Notes: generated by a model not told the origin, from the sequence alone. Positions 1 to 8,018 are shown, counted from the stretch's first letter. The stretch is 64,000 nucleotides of DNA from Bittarella massiliensis (ex Durand et al. 2017) (GCF_001486165.1 NZ_LN908975.1:310001-374000); one strand, 5' to 3'. Program-made: numbers and translations.

Positions 1-200
1 AAAGTTGATTGCCTATCGCTTGCTTTTTTCATTTTATTACGCGGTAGAAGCCCATTTTTGAGGGAAAATGTATAAACCTCTTACCCTTGATGTTTTCGTG
101 TCTGTAAGCCGCTTAAATTAAGACTATTTTACACTTTATTTCGTAACATTACTGTGGCAGTTCATATATTTGTTTACTCGAAACAAAACCTGTGGATGCT

Positions 201-257
201 TCCGGTGTTGGATTATCCGATAGTGGCTTTACCGACATCGGGTAATCCAATACTGGA
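201..257. repeat. Imperfect 21-bp inverted repeat
   Basis: Arms 201-221 and 237-257 are reverse complements except at three positions, each of which would still form a G:U pair in one transcript strand. The loop is 15 nt. No T-run follows, so it does not look like a simple terminator. It lies in AT-rich sequence without recognisable genes, in the relic of an integrative element. Confidence 0.55.
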
Positions 258-311
258 AAATCCAACGCGATTAAATAAAGGTATATAAAGTAAACATTAA
301 AAAATTGCTAG

Positions 312-374
312 TTAAATCAAATTACCTATAACCCGCTGGAACAGAAGCGAAAGGAATTGGAAATGCAGAAATAA
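312..374 (+). pseudogene. C-terminal scrap of a possible relaxase
   Basis: A 20-codon open stretch after an in-frame TAG ends in PLEQKRKELEMQK and a stop. This charged ending resembles the C-terminal tail of relaxase/mobilisation proteins of Tn1549-type elements, but it is too short for a firm call. Downstream (about 420-520) is an unexplained hairpin-forming stretch with CGTCAA/TTGACG arms. The rest of 1-723 shows no gene I can support. Confidence 0.2.
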
Positions 375-594
375 TTATCCGTTTATAAAAGCCATAGTTC
401 ATAGAGAGTGCAAGCGGTCTATCCGATTGCGCTCTTGATTTCCCCAAAGCAAGGACAGGGAAAACCGTCAAAGCCGCGAAGCGCGAAGCTTATTCTTGAC
501 GACTTTCTTTGACTTTGCTACTTACTGAGATATGAAACATATTTTAGTAGTGTCTGATGTCCATAACATAGCCATTCCCCTTTTGCATAAAATA

Positions 595-638
595 AGAGTG
601 GTAAAGCTCCTGTAAAATCAAGGATTTACCACTCTTTT
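595..638 (-). terminator. Terminator of the restriction-modification pair
   Basis: An 11-12 bp perfect stem (595-605 with 625-636) is followed by T-rich sequence on both strands. It lies about 90 nt past the stop of the endonuclease gene on the minus strand and could act in both directions. Confidence 0.6.
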
Positions 639-723
639 GTCTTGCTTTTGTTGCTTAAATCTACTTTGCGATACTAGAAGATAGCAGGCAATAAGAAAAC
701 TATACATTCCCACTTGCAGTGAT

Positions 724-1554
724 TTATCGTTTGCTAAGTTGCTCGAAAAGGTCACTTCCTAACATTTTCAAAGAAGTTCTTGCAACTTCAAGCATTACCA
801 TAATCATATCTCCATCATTCCAGTGTCCTCCCCCGCCTTGCGTATAAATTGAAGCGGCTTGCAACATGATAGTTGCACCGTTGCATTTTACAAATCTATT
901 TTCACAAAGATTGGTATTTATAGGCATACCATAATTTGCAGCGGTTAATCTATCAAGTCTGTTCAATGTTCCGTCGTTATAAACCAATGTCACTTCTCTG
1001 CCATCAGGTCTTATGACAGTTACATTTTGTGTCAAAAAATTGGATCCCTCCAAAAACAGAATATAAGGGAAATATCGTTCGGATAGCATGAAATTGGCAA
1101 TTTCATTTACGTTTTTATATGCTCTTTCGATTGCATTTCCTGCTGCCATAAGGTCTTGATTGTTTTTCTTGCCAACAAGTTTGCCAGCTCTAATATTTTC
1201 AATATCTTTCCCCTGATGCTTTGCCTCCGATACTAACACAACGCGCCAATTACCGTTATCATCTTGTACCTCTATAAGTCCGCCATCCGGCCTTATGCTT
1301 GCGCTTTCTACGAAAAGTGTTTGTCCAAGGTATTCATCAATCCTTTTCAAAGCTTCGTTAATTTCTCTCTTATATAAGTCCTTTCTATATCTAAATGTAA
1401 GCATGGGAAATTCAAACTCAAGTTGTTTTTTGACAAAAAGAGATGTATTTCCGACTTCTTTATCATGCATTTGTGCATCTTTATGAAAGATTGTTATAGG
1501 GCCCTGCCCCTCTTTTTGCTGTACGGTTAATCTATTTGACTGTCCTTTTTTCAT
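724..1554 (-). CDS. Type II restriction endonuclease, EcoRI/RsrI family
   Basis: Predicted homodimeric type II endonuclease cutting GAATTC. The 276-residue protein is very like EcoRI (277 residues) over its whole length. It keeps the PD...ExK active site (P89-D90, E110, K112 in SEAKHQGKDI) and the conserved stretches QDLMAAGNAIER, FLEGSNFL, DRLTAANYGMPIN and LQAASIYTQG, which include DNA-contacting and dimer regions of EcoRI. The ending DLFEQLSKR nearly matches the EcoRI C-terminus. The gene lies 14 bp downstream of the cognate methyltransferase on the same strand, so protection would be made first. Base composition is AT-rich, unlike the adjacent chromosome, and it sits inside a decayed integrative element. 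No frameshift or missing catalytic residue is visible, so it could be active. The GAATTC specificity is inferred from family resemblance. Confidence 0.93.
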   Translation of the reverse strand: MKKGQSNRLTVQQKEGQGPITIFHKDAQMHDKEVGNTSLFVKKQLEFEFPMLTFRYRKDLYKREINEALKRIDEYLGQTLFVESASIRPDGGLIEVQDDNGNWRVVLVSEAKHQGKDIENIRAGKLVGKKNNQDLMAAGNAIERAYKNVNEIANFMLSERYFPYILFLEGSNFLTQNVTVIRPDGREVTLVYNDGTLNRLDRLTAANYGMPINTNLCENRFVKCNGATIMLQAASIYTQGGGGHWNDGDMIMVMLEVARTSLKMLGSDLFEQLSKR

Positions 1555-1568
1555 TGCTATGTACTCCT

Positions 1569-2498
1569 TTATCCAACATTGAAGAAATTATCAACACTTG
1601 TTATTTCTTCATACTCGGTATCTTGCCCCAAATTTTTCATTAATTCAATATGTTTATTAAAATAGTCCTTTGAAGCAGGGTCGCTATCACACATTAAACA
1701 GTGTCGTCCCTCTGTAATACACACTCTACCAACAGTTCCACTTCCTGCAAAAAAGTCAAGGACTATTGAACCGGGATAAGAAAGCGATTTGATGAAACGG
1801 TCAATAATTTCAACAGGTTTCTGTGTTGGGTGCCCTACACGCTCTTTACTGTTTCCATTTAACCTACCAATTTGCCAAACATTGGTGGGGTTTTTCCCTT
1901 TCATCGTGTTTTCAGGGTTAAGACGCTTATCCTTTAATGCCAGTTTCAAATCTTCCTCTGAATACGGCTCTCTAACTGCGTCTAAATCAAAATAATAGTC
2001 ATTGGTCTTTGCTAACCAAATGACTTCTTCATGTCTGTTTGCAAAATATCTATGTGCCGACATGCCATTCTTATAATGCCAAATGATAGTGTTTATCAAT
2101 TTGAATTTCGTGTTATGTCTAACGTGTTGAATAATATCTATCAAATCACCGGACTTAACATCGCGGAATTGAATACCACCAAAAATAACCATGCTACCAT
2201 TTTTTGATAATACTCTATATGCCTCATTTATCCACGTTGAAGCCCATTCAATATAGTTGTCATATATATCCCATCCTGTGAGTTCAAGGTTATATGGCGG
2301 ATCTATACATATCAACTGTACAGATTCATCCGGCAATTCTTTCAGAAACTCGCAACAATCCATAATGCTGTGAAGTATCTTCACTTTATCAGGCTTTTCA
2401 AAATCTGCTGCACTTTTTTGCTTCCAGCTATTATTCTTACGCATTTTATTTAATGACATTAAAGCATGGTTGCTGTGGGATTTATTATGTATAGCCAT
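1569..2498 (-). CDS. Adenine-N6 DNA methyltransferase, M.RsrI-like (beta class)
   Basis: Predicted to methylate adenine in GAATTC and protect host DNA from the adjacent endonuclease. The 309-residue protein has the catalytic DPPY motif early (66-69) and the SAM-binding FFAGSG motif late (249-254), which is the beta-class order. Blocks such as NGMSAHRYFANRHEE, DLDAVREPY, DKRLNPEN and RVGHPTQKP closely resemble M.RsrI from Rhodobacter. It is not like M.EcoRI, which is a different type of methylase. Start ATG at 2498 is preceded by a GAGGT ribosome site. It is the first gene of a two-gene unit with the endonuclease. No controller (C) protein gene is intact; the XRE remnant just upstream is broken. 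Confidence 0.92.
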   Translation of the reverse strand: MAIHNKSHSNHALMSLNKMRKNNSWKQKSAADFEKPDKVKILHSIMDCCEFLKELPDESVQLICIDPPYNLELTGWDIYDNYIEWASTWINEAYRVLSKNGSMVIFGGIQFRDVKSGDLIDIIQHVRHNTKFKLINTIIWHYKNGMSAHRYFANRHEEVIWLAKTNDYYFDLDAVREPYSEEDLKLALKDKRLNPENTMKGKNPTNVWQIGRLNGNSKERVGHPTQKPVEIIDRFIKSLSYPGSIVLDFFAGSGTVGRVCITEGRHCLMCDSDPASKDYFNKHIELMKNLGQDTEYEEITSVDNFFNVG

Positions 2499-2527
2499 GT
2501 AATTTGTACCTCTTTCATTTTTTATTT

Positions 2528-2733
2528 CTATGTATCAGTGGTAATTTCCATAATATCGTCCAGCCCACAATTTAACGTGGTGTATATCTTCGCAAGGCTC
2601 CCCATTGAGATAAGCTCGTCCTTACCCATTTTTGCAAGTATATTGGTGCTGATACCCGCTTGCTTCCGCATTGCCGTCCGGCTTATTTTTTATCAATCAA
2701 CAACTTCCAAAGCTTGTTGTAGTTATACGTTAT
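2528..2733 (-). pseudogene. Broken XRE-family small regulator
   Basis: Read on the minus strand, two frames together encode a typical short Cro/C1-type regulator of Clostridia: YNKLWKLLIDKK, then SRTAMRKQAGISTNILAKMG and a segment ending LNCGLDDIMEIT. The join needs one extra A in the A-run after the first segment, so there is a one-base deletion. The expected ATG is also missing: the codon at 2731-2733, 8-9 nt after a good AAGGAGGG ribosome site (2742-2749), reads ATA. Two independent lesions argue for decay rather than sequencing error. It lies 29 bp upstream of the methyltransferase and may once have been part of the same element. Confidence 0.65.
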
Positions 2734-2998
2734 TCGGAAAGCCCTCCTTGCCTTAGTTGCCCATCTTTATTTTAGCATAACACAAAGCAAGCGCAGCGCC
2801 AACTATGTATTTTGAAATTGTGATATTTTATTGTGTTGAGCTTTCTCGCTTTTTCTTTGGCGTTTTGAAACCTTGTCTGTAGTAGAAAATGAAATGGAAA
2901 AAGCACATGCTTTTTAAAAACCTCTCTCAAAACTTAGTCAAAATTATCCTGTGCGGTGTTGTAAGTAGTGAGGGAAAAATCAGAGAGCATGAAAAGTC

Positions 2999-3925
2999 GT
3001 GCGGTTTATTGTTATCAATAACGGCATTGACAGCGCAAACCAACAGGACAGCAATTTTACCCCGTTTCTCCATATCATCAATGAGTGGTATGTGAAAGAC
3101 ACGAGCAAGAAAATCAGCGCTGTGATGAAGTCCAAAGGCGAAGCAGACGAACATCTTTGAACAAATTCGTCTTATGGATATATGAAAAATACAAACGATA
3201 AAAAGCGTTGGATTGTGGACAGGGAAGCTGTCGAGGCAGTCAAAAGGATTTTCGTGCGAAGCGATTATTGTCACTGACACATGGGAACAGGTATAGGAAT
3301 CGCGTAAGAACAAATGCCGCCCGACGAGAACAGGAAAACAAATTTGCTCTCCGGCATAGTGCGTTGTGCTGATTGTGGAGAAAAGCTGTATTACTGTGCA
3401 AGCAAAATTCTTGAAGCAAGACAAGACCATTTTGTATGTTCTACTTCAGGACTGAAAGGGAAAGAAGTTTGTCCGACGCATTTTATTCGCGCTGTGGTAC
3501 TGGAACAAGGTGTGCTTGCACATCTGCGGCTTGTAATTTCCTGTGTAGCTAACCATGAAGAACAGTTTAGAAAAGCTATGGGTGCAAAGCAGAAGGCCAA
3601 AGCAAAAAAAGAACTTGCGGCAAAGCGGCGGTAAGAGGCACAAGCGGAACGCAGTATTGAAGAATTTGACCGACTATTTAAGCATATTTATAAGGACAAC
3701 GCTAACGGAAAATGATCCGATAGCGGATTTCAAATGCACTTTGGCGATTATGAACAGGAGTAGGAAGAACTGCGGGAAAAGCTATTGTAACTGAATGAAG
3801 AAATTACACAGCAAGAAGAACAGGCAGAAAATATTGATAGGCTTATTAGTAAGGTGCAAAGGTATCTTAATTTGGACGAGCTAATGCCGACGGCCTTAAA
3901 CGACACGGAGAAACGGCATAGCTGA
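2999..3925 (+). pseudogene. Decayed large serine recombinase of a Tn1549-type element
   Basis: Conceptual translation across frames shows the middle and C-terminal parts of a large serine recombinase: NNGIDSANQQDSNFTPFLH, EWYVKDTSKKI, then YGYMKN and KKRWIVDREAVEAVKRIF, then a zinc-ribbon domain (RCADCGEKLYYC) and the coiled-coil HEEQFRKAMGAKQKAKAKKE. After HL an in-frame TGA replaces the usual cysteine. Several frame changes and further stops follow, and the N-terminal catalytic domain with its serine is not recognisable. Such recombinases excise and integrate conjugative transposons, so this marks the relic of an integrative element. Its AT-rich composition ends near 3960. Confidence 0.75.
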
Positions 3926-3936
3926 AGTTATGCCGT
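3913..3936 (+). terminator. Hairpin at the end of the recombinase relic
   Basis: An 8-bp perfect stem (3913-3920 with 3929-3936) with an 8-nt loop overlaps the end of the decayed recombinase. A TTTTT run comes about 13 nt later. It is a plausible but weak terminator. Confidence 0.4.
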
Positions 3937-4035
3937 GTCCCGAAAACATTTTTAAGCTGTTTTATGAGTGCCACCCTGAAGAGGACTCTTTTTTTGCATC
4001 CATTGGGGAGGACAGCTCGTTGGGGGAGAAAGGAA

Positions 4036-4067
4036 GAGCGCCCGCGAAAAAGAACTCGCGAGCGCTC
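4036..4067 (-). terminator. Terminator of the opine dehydrogenase/B12 protein operon
   Basis: A 12-bp GC-rich stem (4036-4047 with 4056-4067, one mismatch) lies 12 nt beyond the minus-strand stop at 4079. Pyrimidine-rich sequence follows on that strand. Confidence 0.6.
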
Positions 4068-4078
4068 CTTTATGCGCG

Positions 4079-5146
4079 TCAGACCTGTGCCGCCTCCGGC
4101 AGGCGGATGCGGTCGAGGGCTGCCTGGTCGGCGATCATCCGCCCGGTCTGGCGGAAATCCACCCGGTAGATGGTGCAGGCCAGCTGGATCACCGTGTCGA
4201 TAAAGGGGGTGGGGATCCCCAGCAGCCGTCCCACACTGGAAATGGGGACCAGGCCGGTGGGCACATCCTCCCAGACATAGCGGCAGTCGGTGGACTGGGG
4301 GGCGTAGACGTCGGCGTAGGCGGGGTTTTTCTGGATGGTCTCGTAGAGATCGGCTCCCGGCTCAATGCCGTAGGAGCGCACCAGCCATTCCAGGGCGGTC
4401 TCCACCTCCAGCCCGAGGCCGGCGGCCACGGCCACCCGCTCGGCATCCACCTGGCTGATGTACTGGGCGACCATGGGGGTGATGGCCTCTTTGTAGTAGA
4501 GGAAGGTCTGCCCCGACTCGATGCGGGTGTAGTTGAGGAGGATGGGGGTGGGGTGGAAGATCATGCCGATGTTGGTCAGCCCGGTGTAGAGGATGGAGGG
4601 CACCCCGTGGATCCCGGGGAAGAGCTCCTGCATCAGCTCCACCGCCGCCGGGGTCCGCTCCGGCTCCAGGCAGGCGAGGCGGATGTCCTCTTTGATGGAG
4701 TAGATGATGGGGTGGTTGAACTCCTGATTGCGGCAGGTGAACACCAGGGTGTCGGTCTCGGCCACGGTGACGTCGGCGGTGCAGCCGCAGCTCTCCAGGG
4801 TGTGGGCAAACTCGTAGGCGCCAAAGGTGCGGCCGGGGTTGAGCACCACCGTCTGCCCGCCCTTCAGGTAGGGGGCCATTTTGGTGGCGATCTCCTTGTG
4901 GGTGTTGGCCGGGGTGGCCACCATGATCAGTTCGCTGCCGCGAATGGCCTCCTCCATGTCCAGGGTCACCAGCCCCACCGGCACGGTGGCGTTCACCACG
5001 CCGGCCAGGTTGATTTCCGGCTGGGCGCGGTAGAGCTCCACCTTCTGGGGGGTGCGGGTGAACAGCTTGACCTGGTGGCCCAGGTAGGTCAGGTAGCCGG
5101 TGAAGGCGGTGCCGCCGTTGCCGCTGCCGATGACAGTAATTTTCAT
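4079..5146 (-). CDS. Opine (octopine/nopaline) dehydrogenase-family protein
   Basis: Predicted cytosolic NAD(P)H-dependent dehydrogenase of the opine family, which reductively joins an amino acid and a 2-oxo acid or runs the reverse oxidation. The 355-residue protein begins with a Rossmann fold (GSGNGGTAF, residues 7-15). The C-terminal half looks like the octopine dehydrogenase domain, with the conserved MIFHPTPILLN region containing the likely catalytic histidine. The start ATG at 5146 follows a purine-rich AGAGGGGGA site. It is the second gene of an operon, 17 bp downstream of a B12-binding mutase-like protein, which suggests a shared amino-acid or opine pathway. The substrate is unknown. 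Confidence 0.8.
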   Translation of the reverse strand: MKITVIGSGNGGTAFTGYLTYLGHQVKLFTRTPQKVELYRAQPEINLAGVVNATVPVGLVTLDMEEAIRGSELIMVATPANTHKEIATKMAPYLKGGQTVVLNPGRTFGAYEFAHTLESCGCTADVTVAETDTLVFTCRNQEFNHPIIYSIKEDIRLACLEPERTPAAVELMQELFPGIHGVPSILYTGLTNIGMIFHPTPILLNYTRIESGQTFLYYKEAITPMVAQYISQVDAERVAVAAGLGLEVETALEWLVRSYGIEPGADLYETIQKNPAYADVYAPQSTDCRYVWEDVPTGLVPISSVGRLLGIPTPFIDTVIQLACTIYRVDFRQTGRMIADQAALDRIRLPEAAQV

Positions 5147-5163
5147 CCTGAATCCCCCTCTGC

Positions 5164-6840
5164 TTATGCGTGAAGGGGAGCGGGGTCCAAGTATCCCTCG
5201 ATCGGGATCCCCTCTTTTTCACAGAGGTGGGCCAGCCGTTCCCGCTCGGTCAATTCCCGACCGGCCTTCCGGTCGTACGCCACGCAGCGGCCGCCAATGA
5301 TGGTGGTGAACAGGTCGCCGGTGAACTCGCCGCCCTTGACGATGTGCGGGGCGTCGATAAAGCCCCGCTTGATGCAGTCGGCGATGACGGCCGGCTCGCA
5401 GAGGGGGTCTTGGTAATCGCTGTAAAACCGCTCGATAAAGGAGAGGAGGAAGCGGGCCTCCTTGAGAAGGTGCTCTTTGCGGGTCTGCACCCGGGGGTCG
5501 TGCACCAGGTCGATCTGGTCTTCCAGGCAGGTCTTGATGACCCCGCGCACGATCTTGCAGCTCTCGATGACGTCTTTGGGGGAGGCGATGTGCTCCGCCT
5601 CGCAGAAGCCCACCACGTGGATGATGTGGGGGTGCACCGCCATCTGCATATAGGTGGTGGCCGCCAGCTGGCCTTTGGCCACGTCGAGGTCGGCGCTGAG
5701 GAAGGGCAGGCCGGCCCGGGTCTCCCGGTAGAGGGTGAAGGTGTCGTCCTGCAGGCTTTCGGTCAGCTCGATCATGGCCAGCACCCGCGCCAGATCCATG
5801 GGGAAGGAGAGGGAATTGGGGACGTTGAACATGTACTGGCTGACGTAGTGGCGGACCCCCGCCTTTTTGGCGTTGCGGGCGCTCAGGTAGGCCATGACAA
5901 CCGGAATGACGTCGTGGGCGTCGCGCAGGCCCCAGTGGTGGGGCTCGTTCGCCTCGACGGGGATGCCCCGCTCGGCGTGCCAGCGCATCAGCTCCACCGC
6001 CTCTTTGACCGAGGTGTCGATGTCCCGGTCGCCCCGGCCGTCGAGCTTGTTGTACCAGCACAGGGGGACGGCGCACCAGGCGTTGTTGAGGGTGTCTTTG
6101 AGCAGCTGCGCCATGTCGAAGACATCGGCAGTGCCGCTGTAACAGCGGATGAGGGGCTGGTTGCCAAACTTGGTGGCGGCCTTCAGGGCCTCGAATTCCT
6201 CCCGCGTGCGCAGGGGGACGCCGCCGGCGCCCTCGTACTCGGGTTTGCGCTTTTCGGGGTGGAAGTAAAATTGCTGGGTGTTCTGGTCGGGGCCGACGGA
6301 GATGACGTCGAGCACCCGGCTCTCGGCGATCTCGCGGATACCGGCGACCGTCTTTTCCACCGAGGGCTCGCCGTAGTGGTGGCGCAGCAGGGGATAGGGG
6401 TACTTGGCGCTGATGCGGGCCACCAGGTCGTCGGGGAGGACCTCGTCTTTGGTGGCCTTTTTGCCGTTGCGCAGAAAGTAGAGGGAGTCGTCGATGTCGT
6501 CGCTCCCGTCGGAGATGTAGTCGAAGAAGTCAAATTCCTCCGCCACCCGGGCCACCGGGCCGGTGCCGCCGAAGGACCAGACGGTCTCGATCCCCCGCTC
6601 CTTCACCTTCTGCACCAGTTCGGCGATCAGGGGACGGGCGTTTTCGGGGGTGAGCCGGTAGCCGACGGCCACCATGGCGGGGTGGTGCAGCTCGATTTCC
6701 CGCAGCAGGTCGTCCACGGGGATGGCGGGCCCCAGGTAGATGGGGGTGTAGCCCTCCCGCTCGGCCAGCTGCAAAAAGTGGGCCACGCCGCCCACGTGCA
6801 CGCAGTTGCCAAGGGACGCGCCGAGAACGATTTTTTCCAT
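5164..6840 (-). CDS. B12-binding, glutamate-mutase-like fused protein
   Basis: A 558-residue protein with a cobalamin-binding flavodoxin-like domain at residues 1-130 (LGASLGNCVHVGGVAHFL, later GTGP) fused to a TIM-barrel-like domain resembling the epsilon subunit of glutamate (methylaspartate) mutase. In the usual DxHxxG signature His15 and Gly18 are kept, but the Asp position is Cys13, which is unusual. Acting as a carbon-skeleton mutase on an amino acid or related acid is an inference. I chose ATG 6838-6840 because GGAGG lies 8 nt upstream; a longer in-frame reading runs through a terminator hairpin. It is the first gene of an operon with the opine dehydrogenase, behind a structured leader with its own promoter. 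The riboswitch-controlled corrinoid uptake operon at 31-39 kb could supply its cofactor. Confidence 0.75.
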   Translation of the reverse strand: MEKIVLGASLGNCVHVGGVAHFLQLAEREGYTPIYLGPAIPVDDLLREIELHHPAMVAVGYRLTPENARPLIAELVQKVKERGIETVWSFGGTGPVARVAEEFDFFDYISDGSDDIDDSLYFLRNGKKATKDEVLPDDLVARISAKYPYPLLRHHYGEPSVEKTVAGIREIAESRVLDVISVGPDQNTQQFYFHPEKRKPEYEGAGGVPLRTREEFEALKAATKFGNQPLIRCYSGTADVFDMAQLLKDTLNNAWCAVPLCWYNKLDGRGDRDIDTSVKEAVELMRWHAERGIPVEANEPHHWGLRDAHDVIPVVMAYLSARNAKKAGVRHYVSQYMFNVPNSLSFPMDLARVLAMIELTESLQDDTFTLYRETRAGLPFLSADLDVAKGQLAATTYMQMAVHPHIIHVVGFCEAEHIASPKDVIESCKIVRGVIKTCLEDQIDLVHDPRVQTRKEHLLKEARFLLSFIERFYSDYQDPLCEPAVIADCIKRGFIDAPHIVKGGEFTGDLFTTIIGGRCVAYDRKAGRELTERERLAHLCEKEGIPIEGYLDPAPLHA

Positions 6841-6883
6841 AGTCATTTCCTCCCTCCGAGAAGAGACAGGGCGGTCTTTCGAC

Positions 6884-6925
6884 AAAAAGCCCCGCAAAAC
6901 ACCCGGGAGGGGCGTTTTGCGGGGC
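6884..6925 (-). terminator. Strong terminator in the mutase leader (attenuator)
   Basis: A perfect 12-bp stem (6914-6925 with 6889-6900) is followed on the minus strand by TTTTT (6888-6884). It sits between the promoter and the start codon, 44 nt before the gene. It should therefore stop most transcripts unless the upstream leader prevents it from forming. Confidence 0.8.
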
Positions 6926-7050
6926 GGACCCGCTTCAGGTATAGCGCAATCAATGGATTTTTGGTGCCGGGTCATTCGCTTGTTCCGCTATCTGCTTCAA
7001 AACGCCTCCAGGTGTGTGTTCACCTCTGTTAACTGTTGTTTATATCGAAA
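6926..7050 (-). promoter_or_regulatory. Structured leader RNA, candidate riboswitch
   Basis: From a clear promoter to the attenuator hairpin lies about 125 nt of untranslated RNA. On the minus strand it has a small hairpin (AGGTG 7014-7010 with CACCT 7025-7021 on the other arm) and two interleaved 6-bp pairings: ATAGCG (6991-6986) with CGCTAT (6946-6941), and GACCCG (6973-6968) with CGGGTC (6932-6927). Interleaving makes an H-type pseudoknot, and its last strand touches the terminator stem. I do not recognise it as a known riboswitch class: there is no B12 box and no T-box motif. Function as a ligand sensor is inference. Confidence 0.5.
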
Positions 7051-7052
7051 TT

Positions 7053-7081
7053 ATTATAGCAGAATTGCCGGCCCTTAACAA
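7053..7081 (-). promoter_or_regulatory. Promoter of the B12 protein/opine dehydrogenase operon
   Basis: On the minus strand TTGTTA (7081-7076) and TATAAT (7058-7053) are separated by exactly 17 bp, a good SigA-type promoter. It reads into the structured leader. Confidence 0.75.
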
Positions 7082-7231
7082 TCAATATTTTGTGAACAAA
7101 AGGGCCCACACAGAAAAGGCGGAGGAGAAATATTGGGGAATTTGACGAAAATTATGAAAAATCATTGTCGCGTTTCAACGATTTGGGCAGGGAAAGACCG
7201 GCGGATCGGCCGCTGCGGACGGGGGAGAGGG

Positions 7232-7774
7232 TTACTTGTAGGACTCGCATTTGACGGCGAAAAAGCTTTGGGGGTGGTGGCAGGCGGGGCAGATGGCCGG
7301 GGCCTCTTTTCCCTCGAACTGGTAGCCGCAGGAGCCGCACTGCCACAGCACCTTTTCCCCCTTTTTGAAAACCGCCCCCTGGGAGAGGTTTTCGATCAGG
7401 GCGCGGTAGCGCTCCTCGTGGGCCTTCTCCACCGAGCCGACCTTGGCGAAGAGGTCGGCGATCTCGGTAAAGCCCTCCTCCCGGGCCTCCTTCTCGAAGC
7501 GCTCGTAGAGGTCGGTCCACTCGGCGTGTTCGCCGCCGGCGGCGTCCAGCAGGTTCTCCATGGTGGAGGGGATGCCCGCGTGCAGCAGCTTGAACCAGAC
7601 CTTGGCGTGTTCCAACTCGTTGGCGGCGGTCTCGGAAAAGAGTTTGCCGTAGGCGTGCAGCCCGTCCACCCCCGCCTGGGTGGCGTAGAATTGGTACTTG
7701 GCGCAGGCCTGTGTCTCCCCGGAAAAGGCGGCCCGGAGATTTCGTTCGGTGGCGGTGCCTTTGAGTGATTTCAT
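7232..7774 (-). CDS. rbr: Rubrerythrin
   Basis: A 180-residue cytosolic non-haem iron protein that reduces hydrogen peroxide in anaerobes. The N-terminal ferritin-like four-helix domain starts with [15 protein letters not shown] and carries the Glu/His iron ligands (for example ANELEHAK and EKAHEERY). The C-terminal rubredoxin-like domain has paired CxxC motifs (CGSC, CPAC). I chose ATG 7772-7774, 8 nt after AGGAGG; a longer reading lacks a ribosome site. It is monocistronic, with no obvious operator. Its presence points to an anaerobic host. Confidence 0.93.
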   Translation of the reverse strand: MKSLKGTATERNLRAAFSGETQACAKYQFYATQAGVDGLHAYGKLFSETAANELEHAKVWFKLLHAGIPSTMENLLDAAGGEHAEWTDLYERFEKEAREEGFTEIADLFAKVGSVEKAHEERYRALIENLSQGAVFKKGEKVLWQCGSCGYQFEGKEAPAICPACHHPQSFFAVKCESYK

Positions 7775-7951
7775 GGAATATTCCTCCTCGAAATGGTTTG
7801 TGGGCGCTTTTGCGAGGGAGCGCGAAAGCCCTTCAAGCCATTTGTATGCACCGCGGGCCGTTTTTGAACCGATTTGGTGCAAAAACGGGACAAAAGGGGC
7901 GGGAAAAGGGCCCTTTGGCCGGGTGTTTTGAGGGGTGAGGGGGAAGAGGAC

Positions 7952-7980
7952 AAAAAAATCCCGCGGCGGGCGGCCGCGGG
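7952..7980 (-). terminator. Terminator of the DUF4358 lipoprotein gene
   Basis: A perfect 8-bp GC-only stem (7973-7980 with 7960-7967) is followed by seven T on the minus strand (7958-7952), 39 nt past the stop at 8019. Confidence 0.8.
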
Positions 7981-8018
7981 GAAGGGGCGCGGAAAAGGGA
8001 AAAAGGGGAGAGGAGGGA

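Noticed and set aside
2466-2756. A 96-codon plus-strand frame opposite the XRE relic
   Set aside because: It is hydrophobic low-complexity shadow sequence; the minus strand shows clear regulator homology.
5170-7032. A 620-codon open frame on the plus strand
   Set aside because: It is the complement of the B12-binding protein gene. The product is Gly/Val/Asp-rich without motifs, an effect of high GC at third codon positions.
6926-7050. Cobalamin riboswitch upstream of the B12 protein
   Set aside because: The conserved aptamer elements that are clear at 38806-39000, such as GCCACTG, are absent here.
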